From contig CM017567.1 in the NCBI GenBank assembly GCA_007844125.1, forward strand, positions 1,545,160-1,609,159: DNA of 64,000 nt. Reading direction: 5' to 3'. The notes below the pieces were generated by a model. It made no database searches. It was not told the DNA's origin and saw only the letters and a list, made by a program, of their open reading frames with translations. This DNA is from Sinonovacula constricta. Lineage: Eukaryota; Mollusca; Bivalvia; Cardiida; Solecurtidae. Every line of letters begins with the position of its first letter. The first letter of the stretch is position 1. This document shows, one piece after another, positions 24,337-35,200 of this stretch. A program made the translations under genes and the position numbers.

Positions 24337-25673
24337 CATGGGCGGATGTGTACACACTAGTGAATATTTACTCGTAATCGACGTCCTTTGTTATGAACTC
24401 TATAAGGATTCAAATGTAATATCGACACTAAAACAGACTGCCCGATTGTTTGAAAGATAAAAAAATAACTTAGATATTTTCATTATTATATAGTATACTG
24501 TTTAAGTAAAATAAAACTAACAAACACATCTTAAACCTTTTATTTTTTATTTTTGTCTTAAACAGTATTGATAGAGTCGGTCATATGTACTTTACTTAAC
24601 TGATATTTAAATGAATACGCATTCAGACTCCAAACTGTCCGACTTAAATCATTTAACTAGAAATTTTAAGAGCATTGGCGAACGTTTCATGAATGAGTCA
24701 AATATCGGTTTAAATCGTTTGCTTCCTAATATATTGCGCTTTGTCGATAAACATAGAAAATGACAAAATTATAAAAATTCATAACCATCTGACACCCTCG
24801 TACGTAAAAAATGAAAATGTCATTTATGTTATAGTTGATATTGATAGGTGATTACATTTAGTTTGTTTTCGTCCAGTACAATGCTTACACTGTAAATAAA
24901 CATCTAATGTACGATTGCTGCTGTGTTTCTACTGTGGTAATCTCATTGATGTGATTGATATCAAACTTTCAAATGTTACATGCATAAATATTATATATTC
25001 ATCTGCGAAGTCTTTCATCCTAATGGTTATACTTTTATAACAACAGTTTAAGTGCATATTAAGTTAATGGCATTTAAACGTATCTGTTACAGTATTGTAC
25101 CTTTTCACATAATTAATTTCAATCCATAAGTGTTCGACACTCCCAGAATGATGCATTTGATCTATTTCAAGATAATGCTGCATAAATTAATGTAAACGTC
25201 AAAACAAGAGTGGGTTGATAAATCTTTGAAGTATTAAGTAAACAAGCCAAGACGCAATGTTCTAACATGAGCAGGATTCTTGCTGTGATGTGGCCGAAAT
25301 AGAGAAAGGGCCTTTGTGGGGGCGGGGATGCTTGTAGAAAAGAATGACTGCGCTTAGTCGTTAAAGACATCATTTTTGGGGAATAACAGCCGTTTTCCAT
25401 AATTTGATTGAAGTTATCATATCATATACTCCTCGCTTCCAGATTCGTCTCAGACATGTTGTAATGCTAATGTGTGTGCATATTACATTACACATAAATG
25501 ATTTAATTACAAAAAATAATTTATTTTTTATTATAATAAATAATTCATATTATATGATAAAATGACATTGAGACATTCAAGTTGTGCCAGACATGTGTAA
25601 AAGCCGAAATGTAAAGAAAAAATTCACAAGGATTCATAGAAAAAGAAAATTCATATCGAAATAGCGTTTCTAA
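24337..25673. other. AT-rich stretch without recognised genes
   Basis: Nothing supported. A G-rich patch, GGGGGCGGGGATG, lies at about 25318-25330. Confidence 0.45.
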
Positions 25674-26180
25674 ATATTGATCATCAATCAATAGCCAATT
25701 TCGATATATCCGTTTTTTGTAAGGTCTTTTTATCTTATTAAATACTAAAAAATATTTCATTATGAAACACACTTTAAAATAAACCAATTAAGTGCACACA
25801 GCAAACAAAACAATTACAAAGACAAAGACAAATTACTACTGTTGAAGAATATCCACCCAATCTGTTTTACGATAGACGAGTGGCAGATGGACGTATTTCC
25901 GCAATGAAATGTATTATAGAGAGCGAATACATTAACCGCCGATCCCTTCGTCTAATCCATTAATTGTCTGCTAATTAGGATACAATTCCCTGAGTAATGT
26001 TTTCTGCTTACCCGTTAGACATCTGATTTAGATAAAATCTACAAAGACGTAATTGTACAATGTCAAATGAAAATCCATTAATATCTTGTCAAACATCTAT
26101 TGTTTCAGTATTTAATAAGATAAAAAGACCTTACAAAAGAACGGATATATCGAAATTGGCTATTGATTGATGATCAATAT
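25674..26180. repeat. Long inverted repeat with ~360-base spacer
   Basis: The left arm 25674-25746 and right arm 26107-26180 are reverse complements. By eye they differ only by one extra G in the right arm (ACAAAAGAACGG against ACAAAAAACGG). The arms begin ATATTGATCATCAATCAA and end near TTAAATACT. The spacer holds no open frame of note but contains TAATCC (25953) and the palindrome CTAATTAG (25971-25978). It could be a foldback or MITE-like element, or two inverted copies of an unknown repeat. No target-site duplication is evident. Confidence 0.85.
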
Positions 26181-27149
26181 ATAAATGATCGATATTTAGC
26201 ACGTGTTTCAATGCGATATCAGTATAACTATGCAATCACATTTTAAGCTATATGTTAAAAGATTAAATTTGTGCCATTGCAGTGAAAATTTTAAACAAAA
26301 CACTTCAAAATAGCATAATCCACGTCCTGTAATTTACTTATATAAATAATGTTTTTTAATTTGTTAACTCGAACAGTCAGCATGTGTCATTTTGATTAAT
26401 TTTTACATTTATTTTATTTAAAGGATCTAAACAGAAAAGGAATAACAAATTGGATACATACTGAAACGTGTATCTCACGTGATAACGTGATACATCAAAT
26501 ACGTTATTTCCATCTCTATGTCTCCGTTTTCTAGTATTACTCAGCTATGCACATGTTCGTACTATTTGGTCTATTGGTTACTGATAGACCCCATTCCTGA
26601 CTTATATACTTAGGTTATCAAATGTGTGTGACTAGGAACTTTATGTTTTTATTTTTATTGAACACGGTTTTTGTCAACTTCATAAAATATTTAAAAATGA
26701 TACTTAGTTACAGAAAGTTATTTCATACTGTATCAAACATTTTCTTGAACGAAAAGAGAGAAATTTTAGCAAATGATTTAGATAAACAAGTTTATTTCCA
26801 CTATATTTGCGATCTACAATGTCTAATAAAAAGCTGTCTTGTTTAAGAACAAGATCCTTCTTGACTAGACATTTTTAATCTCTATTTCAACAGTGTTTTT
26901 TTCTTCTATATTATTGCCTTTTGAAGAAAACTAGTTGAAGTATTACAAACAAAATTGTGTTTGATAGCAATGTTAACAATATTTAGCAAAACATATTTTT
27001 ATATTGAAAAAAAGACTAAAAAAGTACGATTGGATCAATAAGAAATATGGGTTTCGAAAATGAAAAGATTTATGCCGCAAATGGCATTTAGAACATTATA
27101 GAACCAGCTTTATTATATAATTGCACTCATTGTTGGTACTTTCACCATT
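26181..27149. other. AT-rich stretch without recognised genes
   Basis: Nothing supported on either strand. Confidence 0.45.
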
Positions 27150-28058
27150 TCAATTTATATTGCATTATTAAAACCTATAATGCCACATATCAGTTTTACC
27201 TTCCAATCCTGAGCTGGTAATTGTTTTACAGCACGTTATTAGGTAGGTGTAAGAACACCTGGTTTGTGTTTTATTTTTTGTGTAGAGGAAAACAAATATC
27301 TGAACGTCATTAATTTTAGACACAAAGCATACTTTATTTCAGGTTTTCATTTGATAAAATACAATGTACATTGAAAAGAAAGCGTCACAAAGTCACAAAA
27401 CCTTATTATTTCCAGACAACAAAAAGTTAACCAAGATTTGTCTAAGCAGACTTATATTTGTAAGCCAGATATCAAGTCCTCGAGCATTAATGATGAGATG
27501 GCATATCTAAAGATTTGAACATTAAGAATATTTTAAATGAACAAATATTCCCAACTCTAGACAGGTATCAGGTTTATGACCAAAGAGACATACAATGTAC
27601 GTCTTTGGCAATACCTCGGCGTACAAATTAGTAGTAGCACGTACTTAAAGAAATGTGCAGCATAATGTAGACAACATGCAGTTCCATCGTTTTTGTTTGA
27701 CAGCACATTATTATGTCGGTATTAGAACATCCAGTTTGTGTTTTAATTTTGGGTTGAGGAAACAAATGTTTGAACGTCATTACCTTTAAATGAAATAGGT
27801 AAATAAGAAAAGGTCCTATCAAAATTTTCACAGATATTTAAATTTTATCTACCAATAGACAAAGGCAAACAAGGTAAATGCAAATGCGACACTATCAGTC
27901 GTTTAAAACGTGTTAAAATATTTCTTTCTTAAAACATTTCATATAATATTGCATTATCAAAACTCAAATATTGTCATAGAGCAGTTTGACCTTCCAATCA
28001 TTTAGAATGTTTGTATTACATTTGTAAGTTATTAGGTATGTAGGCGTTAGAACACAGA
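27150..28058 (+). repeat. Diverged copies of an unclassified repeat
   Basis: One longer unit (27150-27323) is echoed by a right-half copy (27683-27796) and a left-half copy (27942-28058). Shared landmarks are ATTGCATTAT-AAAAC, TT(T/G)ACCTTCCAATC, GTTATTAGGTA, AGAACA, AGTTTGTGTTTTA-like sequence and GAACGTCATTA. A further segment (27795-27888) recurs at 47315-47410. Identity is moderate, so the copies are old. Confidence 0.65.
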
Positions 28059-28345
28059 GAAGCAGGATAGTCCAGTGGTAGGACTCACGACTCCGTATAA
28101 CAAGTCCGTGGTTCAAACCTCGGTCTGGTTGCCGTTAATTTCCAGAAGCAGGAAATTAACCCCGAATTGTTCTTCTCCACCCAGTTGTATAAATTAGTAC
28201 CTGCGAGGGTTATTCGGGTCATGCAAATGACTGCCAAGCGCCAAATGTCTCAGCTGCTCATATACGGAGATTTACCCAATGTCCAGGTGGTAAAACTGTA
28301 AAGTCGGCTGGATATGTAATCGGCTTTGAAGAGGATTTTGTTTTA
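28059..28345 (+). mobile_element. SINE family A, tRNA-derived
   Basis: The head resembles a tRNA: box A TAGTCCAGTGG (28068-28078) and box B GGTTCAAACCT (28110-28120), spaced as in a pol III internal promoter. It is followed by a body with AGGGTTATTCGGGTCA (28206-28221) and GCCAAGCGCCA. The body is shared with the opposite-strand copy at 30.6 kb. The 3' limit, after GGCTTTGAAGAGG, is approximate. The tRNA part lacks a convincing cloverleaf, so it is not a functional tRNA gene. Confidence 0.8.
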
Positions 28346-28419
28346 TTAGTCCCTATAGAATAATGTGCAATATAACGTGATATAGTTTCTAATGACGCCG
28401 TTTTTCGATGCTTTACCAC

Positions 28420-28870
28420 TAAGTACCTAAGTGCATCTGTATTGAAGTGGTGTAGATTTGGATAAGGGACCCTTAGTACATCTGTATTTGAAGTGGTTTA
28501 GATTTGGATAAGGGAACCTAAGTGAATCTGTATTTAAGTGGTGTAGATTTGGATAAGGGACCCTTAGTACATCTGTATTTGAAGTGGTTTAGATTTGGAT
28601 AAGGGAACCTAAGTGAATCTGTATTTAAGTGGTGTAGATTTGGATAAGGGACCCTAAGCACATATATGTTAAAGTGGTTTAGATTTGGATAAAGGAACCT
28701 TGGTACATATATATTAAAGTGCTTTAGAATTGTATAATGTTTAGATTTGGATAAGGAAATCTAAGTACATATGTACAAAAGTGATTTGGATTTGTTTAAG
28801 GAAACCTAAGTACATATGTATTAATATGATTTAGATTTAAATAAGGAAACTTTAGTACAACTGTGTTGAA
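28420..28870 (+). repeat. 45-bp minisatellite with 91-bp dimer period
   Basis: About nine or ten units of ~45-46 bases with the core GTAGATTTGGATAAGGGA. Units alternate between an A type (CCTAAGTG, TTTAAGTGGTG) and a B type (CCCTTAGTAC, TTGAAGTGGTT). The CCC marks fall at 28470, 28561 and 28652, exactly 91 bases apart, so a dimer has been amplified. Units to the right (28690 onward) are more diverged. Confidence 0.93.
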
Positions 28871-30484
28871 GTAGTTCATTTGTTTACAATAAAAATACAC
28901 ATTTGAACATATTGTGGATGAACACCAAAAAAGTACCAAATACCTTGTCTTATTGATTTATAGTCATTTCTGATTCCAGCTTGTAAACAATGATGTTCTG
29001 TTCGTACTATTAACACGGATTTATCCAATATTTGTTGTTTCAGTAACAGATAAGACTACAATTGCACTTGATCTTATGCGAAATAATAGAAATGTAGCGT
29101 GCGCTTTTTATATGTGTAACACTGATGGTACTTAAAAGTAACGATGCATTGACATTTACCAATATGCATAGATTAGATGTTTATCAAAATGTATGAGGGC
29201 AATGCAATGTATTCACTGCTCCACGTATTGCAGATACGTGACTGTGTAACATGTATGACGTTAAGGTATTCATTTTTTTTCCATCCGAGTTTCCATGTTT
29301 ATTCTAAAATCTTGATTGATGTACCTAGTAAAACAATGCAGCAGTTTAACATTTAACAAAGTGTTTTACAGGGTTAACTTAGCAGAATAACTTCACCAAT
29401 TATATACACCCATCTTGACTCTTTACTTGATATCTTGACCCCAGGGTTTCAATGAGATATATTGTTGATCAATGTTTATATCAGGAACATTAAAACTTGG
29501 TGAATACACGCAGATCGATATGAAGAGGTATTATAAAATCAAAATTGAATAAATATTAAGCGAATCTCTTGACAATTGATATGTAACATTTTCTTATTTG
29601 CAATCACTGTACAACACAGCCATTGCTCCAATTTAAGGGGAAACTTAATGGCCTATTGTTGAATGCAGTTATAAAAGAAATTCTCAAAATAAACCTATGT
29701 ATAATGAACACAATAACTTTCAACTAACACTAAAGGTTCAGGTAATTACATGTAACTAACATTGTTTTATTTCTTTTTCCAGGATGTAAGCTTGTCCGTT
29801 ACCAGAAAAAAAGCCAAGCATTGCCATATTTTGTATTCTAGTGCAAATACTATTTTAACTCATTCATTTTTTTTATTTTAAGCAAGTGTTTCATCTAAAA
29901 TCTTTATGACACACAAAATATATACTGCAGTTGCACATGTGGCTAATATTGTCAGCAATAGAAATAATCATTACATATGCAATTTGATATCAAAGAAATG
30001 TAACCCTGTAGCATACCGTTTACCTAGCTACGAATAAAAAGAATCATTACTTTGGGGACGGTTTCAGAAATTTTATGTAATACATCGTCGGTTCTTGTTT
30101 CCCTGTTGTATATTAAATGCCAAATGCAATGACCTTAAAAGGAAAAGTAATTCTATGATATAGTTGAAGCTATTTCATACTTAATAACAAAAGGCAGTTT
30201 ACTAATTACTCTAATACTAACTGGAAGGGCTATAAACAGTACGTTACAGATAAGTATTGTTTATGTGTTTAGGCGATACATGCAAGGCCAATTATGAGAA
30301 GGTAATAAGTAATCGGTAAAAGTTTATACGGTTTATTGATATTGTTAATTTAGTACGCAAATGTATGCGATTATGATTAATTGCAGACGAAACAACTGAA
30401 AAAACTGGAGCAACATTATCATAAAGTTGATATATGTAATACAGAATTATAGTCTTCTATCAAGCTATTGCACGTTCAGCCTAT
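28871..30484. other. AT-rich stretch without recognised genes
   Basis: Nothing supported on either strand. Confidence 0.45.
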
Positions 30485-30722
30485 TTTACAGATAACCCCC
30501 CAGGCTATTGTGTGTATTCGTAAATCCTGTATTATGGCAGTCGACACATGGCGCTGGCAAATCATATTATTGACCCGAATAACCCTTGCAGGAACCCTTG
30601 TATAGACCTGGCTGAAGTGAAATAAATAATTCTAGGTCATTTTTTTGCGGTAACGGTGTTCGAACCACGGATCCAGTGATCCTACGTCGTGTTTCCTATC
30701 ACTGGACTATCCCGCTCCTACT
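30485..30722 (-). mobile_element. SINE family A, second copy, inverted
   Basis: On the minus strand it opens with GCGGGATAGTCCAGTGATAG (box A, about 30714-30696), then box B GGTTCGAACAC (about 30664-30654), then AGGGTTATTCGGGTCA (about 30586-30571) and TTGCCAGCGCCATGTGTC. All of these align with the copy at 28.06-28.35 kb. It lies 2.2 kb from that copy in the opposite direction. The right flank CTAGATTTTT may mark the 5' boundary. Confidence 0.8.
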
Positions 30723-31704
30723 AGATTTTTAGAAAATGTCAATGATATCCCATTTAAGGTGGAATCCAACATTTTGTTTTCATCAACCACACGCAACCAT
30801 TTTTGTGAAAATTTGTTCATAATATGTGTCAAATTTCTAATTCTAAACTGTAAAGCAGTTCACATCGTAAATCTACTTGAATAGACATCGACGTGAGAGT
30901 GGATTATGCGGATGATGATATAAAGTGGTTTCAAAAGTAAGTGGCCATAAAGCGTTCATATATAGCTTACTGTGCTTTGCAGTTTAAATATTAAATACTG
31001 TTTGGATAGACGAGTGGAATTTATTTGGTTCTTTCAGGGAAAAGGCATCTCGTTCGAACTGTCAAATACCGCCTTTAAAAGGACAGACAAGTTAAAGTGT
31101 AAGAAACTTGTTCAAAAGTGTACTGTATTGGACACAAATTATGACATGATGTACAGTTATTCAGCGTTTGAAAATGGTTTCGTTGCGTTGTTGCTTTTTC
31201 ATTTGTTATACGCCTTTGTTCTCTTTACAGATGTCTTTACTTTAAAATATACCAATTTCATTAAACACAAAATCTTTGTAATTTATATTAAACCATACAA
31301 ACGAGAGAACTGCTTGTAAAAATCATATAACAAATCAAACGATAATAAAACATGCTGAGAAATGCTTTGAAAGGTTGCATGATTCTCTTATATTAAATAA
31401 GGAATTATTCGTCTTATCTAAGTTTTGTATCAAGCGTACATGTCTGGTAAACAGATGTAGTTGATCTCGTATAGCTTCACCTACTCTTTTATCAGACAAC
31501 ATAAGTTGTAATCAAAGTAAAGGACGTGTTCCTAAAAGAATCTTTGTATTTGAACAGTGTAGAATTCTTGCTGTTTTCTTAAAAATGGACGTTACTCATA
31601 ATATTCAAATAACGCTGATAGACCGCCAGATTCAGACTGGAACATGCTCACAACAGTGTTTCTAATGAAATGTGTTTTGTTGCCGCTGTTGTTTTCTTTG
31701 TTGT
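30723..31704. other. AT-rich stretch without recognised genes
   Basis: Holds a 115-codon plus-strand frame (30972-31319) with an acceptor-like TTCTTTCAG before GGAAAAGGC (31041) and one hydrophobic segment. It matches no family I know and is not called as a gene. Confidence 0.35.
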
Positions 31705-31932
31705 TTTTTTAATCACACCGACACAAAAATGGTCATATTGGCAACGTGCAGCCAATTATTGATGGAAAAAGACACCACACTTATGTCTCGGTAGAACCAC
31801 TGGCGCTTCGCAGGTTAGCTGGAAAACGTTCCCACATGAAAGTTTTCGCCACGGCCGGGACTCGAACCCACGCTGAGAGGGTCTGACGAGTTACAAATCA
31901 ATGGCACTATCAGATCGGCCACTGACGCCCCC
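31705..31932 (-). mobile_element. SINE family B, fullest copy
   Basis: Minus-strand tRNA-like head at the right end: box A TGGCCGATCTGATAG (31921-31907) and box B GGTTCGAGTCC (31868-31858), the latter a perfect consensus match. The body has AACGTTTTCCAGCTAACCTG, CCAGTGGTTCTACC and TCTTTTTCCATC, and the tail is TGACCATTTTTGTGTCGGTG. The GTGGCCGA start resembles Ser/Leu-type tRNAs. The family recalls domain-sharing SINEs reported in molluscs (V-SINE/RUDI, Meta-type), but I cannot assign it. Confidence 0.85.
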
Positions 31933-32017
31933 TTGATATAAGAGTGGAAAAATCGTTTGCGATTTTAATGAAAATAAGGAAGAATGGAAATGTTATCATG
32001 TTATGTAATTTATGTTA

Positions 32018-32250
32018 TTGACTTACATCGCAGCGACCTACTATGATCAGTATAGTAACATCCTACTTTGTTGGTGGAGGAAGACCCCAGAAATATATAC
32101 AGGTAGATCCACCGGCGCACCGCTGATCAGCTGGAAGACTTCCCCCATTAAGTACTCCTCCCCTAATTCAACTCAAACCCACGCGTTGAGAGGCTAATTA
32201 GTTAGAAAAGTTACAAGTCGGCGATTCTACCACTTCGTCACGGGCGACCT
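32018..32250 (-). mobile_element. SINE family B, second full copy
   Basis: Same orientation as, and 85 bases from, the previous copy. Minus-strand landmarks are GGTCGCCCGTGACGAAGTGG at the head, CAACGCGTGGGTTTGAGTTG at box B, GTCTTCCAGCTGATCAGCGG, CGCCGGTGGATCTACC, and GGTCGCTGCGATGTAA at the 3' end. Confidence 0.85.
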
Positions 32251-35200
32251 ATTAAATGAAGAATGTCTTTTTGCTATTACATGTATGAAAATAAATCACA
32301 AGGCATAATTATTACTTATACCTGTAATTCTTTTTGACAGTTAGCTATAATGTATGTCTGTTTCTTGTATAAATCAAGCGTGTACAGTATATGCTTATTT
32401 AAATTACAAATAGCATCAGGCATTAAGAGATGTATATGTATTCCAAGTCGGTTTCTCAACGCCTGGATTTCCCGTTTAGGAAACAATGGAATCAGTTCGC
32501 ATCTGACAAAATTATTTAAATCGGGGTATCTGGCTCCAAGCTTCTATGTGATAAGAAAGGATTGTCCATTTCTAAGACATTGATGTTTCAGGTTTATCTT
32601 ACTTGACCATGCAGAGTACAAGATTATCTTTATTGAGATCGTTTTCTTGTTGTCAAATAAAAAAATAAAACAGATTTGTTTATGCATTGCCTGTTTTGCA
32701 AATTTAATAACACATGGCGTAATAATCAGTTTGGATGCATCTGTCGTGCAAAAACAATATTTGAAAATGGCAAGTGTTTCTTCTTTACAGGCATTAGAAG
32801 TTTAAAAAAATAATGCATAAATAGAATTGTACATATCACTATTGCTTAAAGACAAAATGGGAATCTGTACTTATATTGGATGGCTAGTTAGAAATTGATT
32901 TTCTTTTTATAATACCATTTTTTATAAATCTAAGACCTGAACCGATGTTAACACGTAAATTTATCTGTTTTACAGAAGTCTATTTTTTAATCAACGAATA
33001 TGGGATAATCAATGGCTTAACAAATCTAAAAAAGACCCCATCTAAATCAGATTTTTTCTTGACTTATGTAAATTTGGGGACGACAAATGCTTAACAAATG
33101 CCTGCTTGATGCGACAACTGAACCATTACAAAACTACAGCCTTCGAAGATGTTCTTATGTCATGACTTCTAGTTTCAAAGTAAACTACTTCAAATGATTA
33201 ATGATTTGTTTCCCTGATTAAAGTCTGTGGCTTTGGCTGTGTTAATACCCACCACTGGCTCATATGGATGGCTTCCCTGGTTTGGTTTATAAATGTTCTT
33301 GTTCTGGCTCATAAAAGCAACCGATTTCTTGTCGATGATTAATTTATTTTTTTGCACTTGGTTTTTAATATAGAATGTGCAGAAATGAACAACGTTTGAT
33401 AGGTGTGTCGTTGGTTTGGCCACTTTTTCTAAAGCATAAGTTCTACATATTCCCTAACCTTTATCTGAATTGCTACCTAAAACCGCATTACGAGATAATA
33501 GATTTATGCACTCTCAGATGGCGGTGTGTATGTCTGCTAAAAGCTTACCACAATTATCTAGAACATTTGAATATAGTACACTTCCAGCAAGTTCACCTTT
33601 TATCTTGTTAGGTGATGTTGTTAATAAGTATTACTAAATTGTAAGTAATTTGCTATCAAATTAATGCTTAGATAAGAGAATTATATTAGAAAATTATTTA
33701 TGTCTACCCTTAACAACGATCCCCAACTTCCACACTCTACTGTTTGGTAAGTATGTACACATTTTTCCACGAGCACTTAAAATTCATTATAGTTTATTTT
33801 CAAGCAAGACAAAAGCGATTATTTCCCTTGGATCAAAAGAAACATCTATACCACCAGTTACATTCCATTTGTGTTACAATATGGCATAGTTGGGGAAAAT
33901 ATCGTTTTATTTCATCATACACGAAACATCTACACCTATTTGAAATATGTATTTAACGATTCGTTTTCAGAAATGATGTAACGGAATAGATAACTTTTAT
34001 ATTTTCATTAACTCAAAATGTACCTGGTCACATAATTACGTTAGTACATGTCACACAGCCAATTGATTGCAATAAATAAGTGCTAAATATATACCGTCAC
34101 TATCAAGGCAAATAAATGACATTATTTCCGCAGGATGCAATGAGAAGATGTACATGGTAAGTTTTTAAACTGCGTAAAACTGCAAAAAATAGGATAATTG
34201 CTTGCAAACCGTCGTGATGCCTTTTCTTCTCTTCAGCGTAAGACAAACAAATATTTTGAAGGGCAGGATGCTCAAATTTAGGCTCAAAGTAAGAGGCAAG
34301 ATATGATTTGATCTAATGATTTTATATTTGGGGTCGCTTGCATTATAATTTATCATCATTTCAAACTTACCTTTATTCTGTACACACAAGTGACTTCTTG
34401 CTTTGCCTTAACAAATTATGATATGTTTACACGTATAAGTCCCCATTGTAAAACTGTACTGATTTCAACCAAACCGATAAACGCAATATGGGATGAAAAG
34501 AAAGCATGTCTCGTATAGGCTTCTGTAAGCTGGTGTACTTCCTGAAGATATGTATGGACTGCTTGTTTTCTTGTTCTTTCTTCCTGTTGTTCAATTTTAT
34601 CTGGATGTGCAGAACATTGCTGAGCAAATTTTGACGTATATTTTATGAGTTAATGTTTATAAGTATAATAAAAGATACATGCTTTTATTATTGTCAGGAA
34701 AACATGCAATCATTTTTAGATATCTTTTCTCAATTGTTAGTCACCTGAATAAAGATATGCAATATAAAATGTTTAAACCTCTATCGACATTGTTAAATTA
34801 AATGGGTGTTTTATAGCACATATCATAGTATATGTATATAAATCAGCAATTAAACTTAAAGCTCTTATAGTCGTAAATCGTTTGTAATGTTTATATGCGA
34901 AACTAAAGTCAAGGCACATTAAAGAAATGATTGTCTCACATCAATTGTGATTAAAAGAGATAGTTTCGTATTGCTTCATCGAGCATGTGCCACATTTATT
35001 ACCGACAACCATTACCTAATGTTTAAGATACACATGCAACGTTTGACTGATTTTCATAGTCGTTAGGTCATGTATAAATAACGAGACAAATTAACGAGAA
35101 AATTTTGTAAAAATACTTTTAAATGAAGAGCGTCTGCTCTTATAGCTAATTTTTACTTATATTCAAGCGATTCGAGTTATGCAATGGCGTTGTAGATATT

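Noticed and set aside
28061..28132. Possible tRNA gene
   Set aside because: Boxes A and B are present, but no cloverleaf with a proper acceptor and anticodon stem can be drawn, and a second copy shares the downstream body. It is a SINE head.
30972..31319. 115-codon plus-strand frame with an acceptor-like site
   Set aside because: No domain match, AT-rich codons and only one chance-like hydrophobic stretch.
31858..31921. Possible minus-strand Ser/Leu tRNA gene
   Set aside because: Box B is perfect, but the sequence continues into a body shared with other copies, so it is SINE family B.
32012..32197. 61-codon frame
   Set aside because: It lies within a family B SINE.
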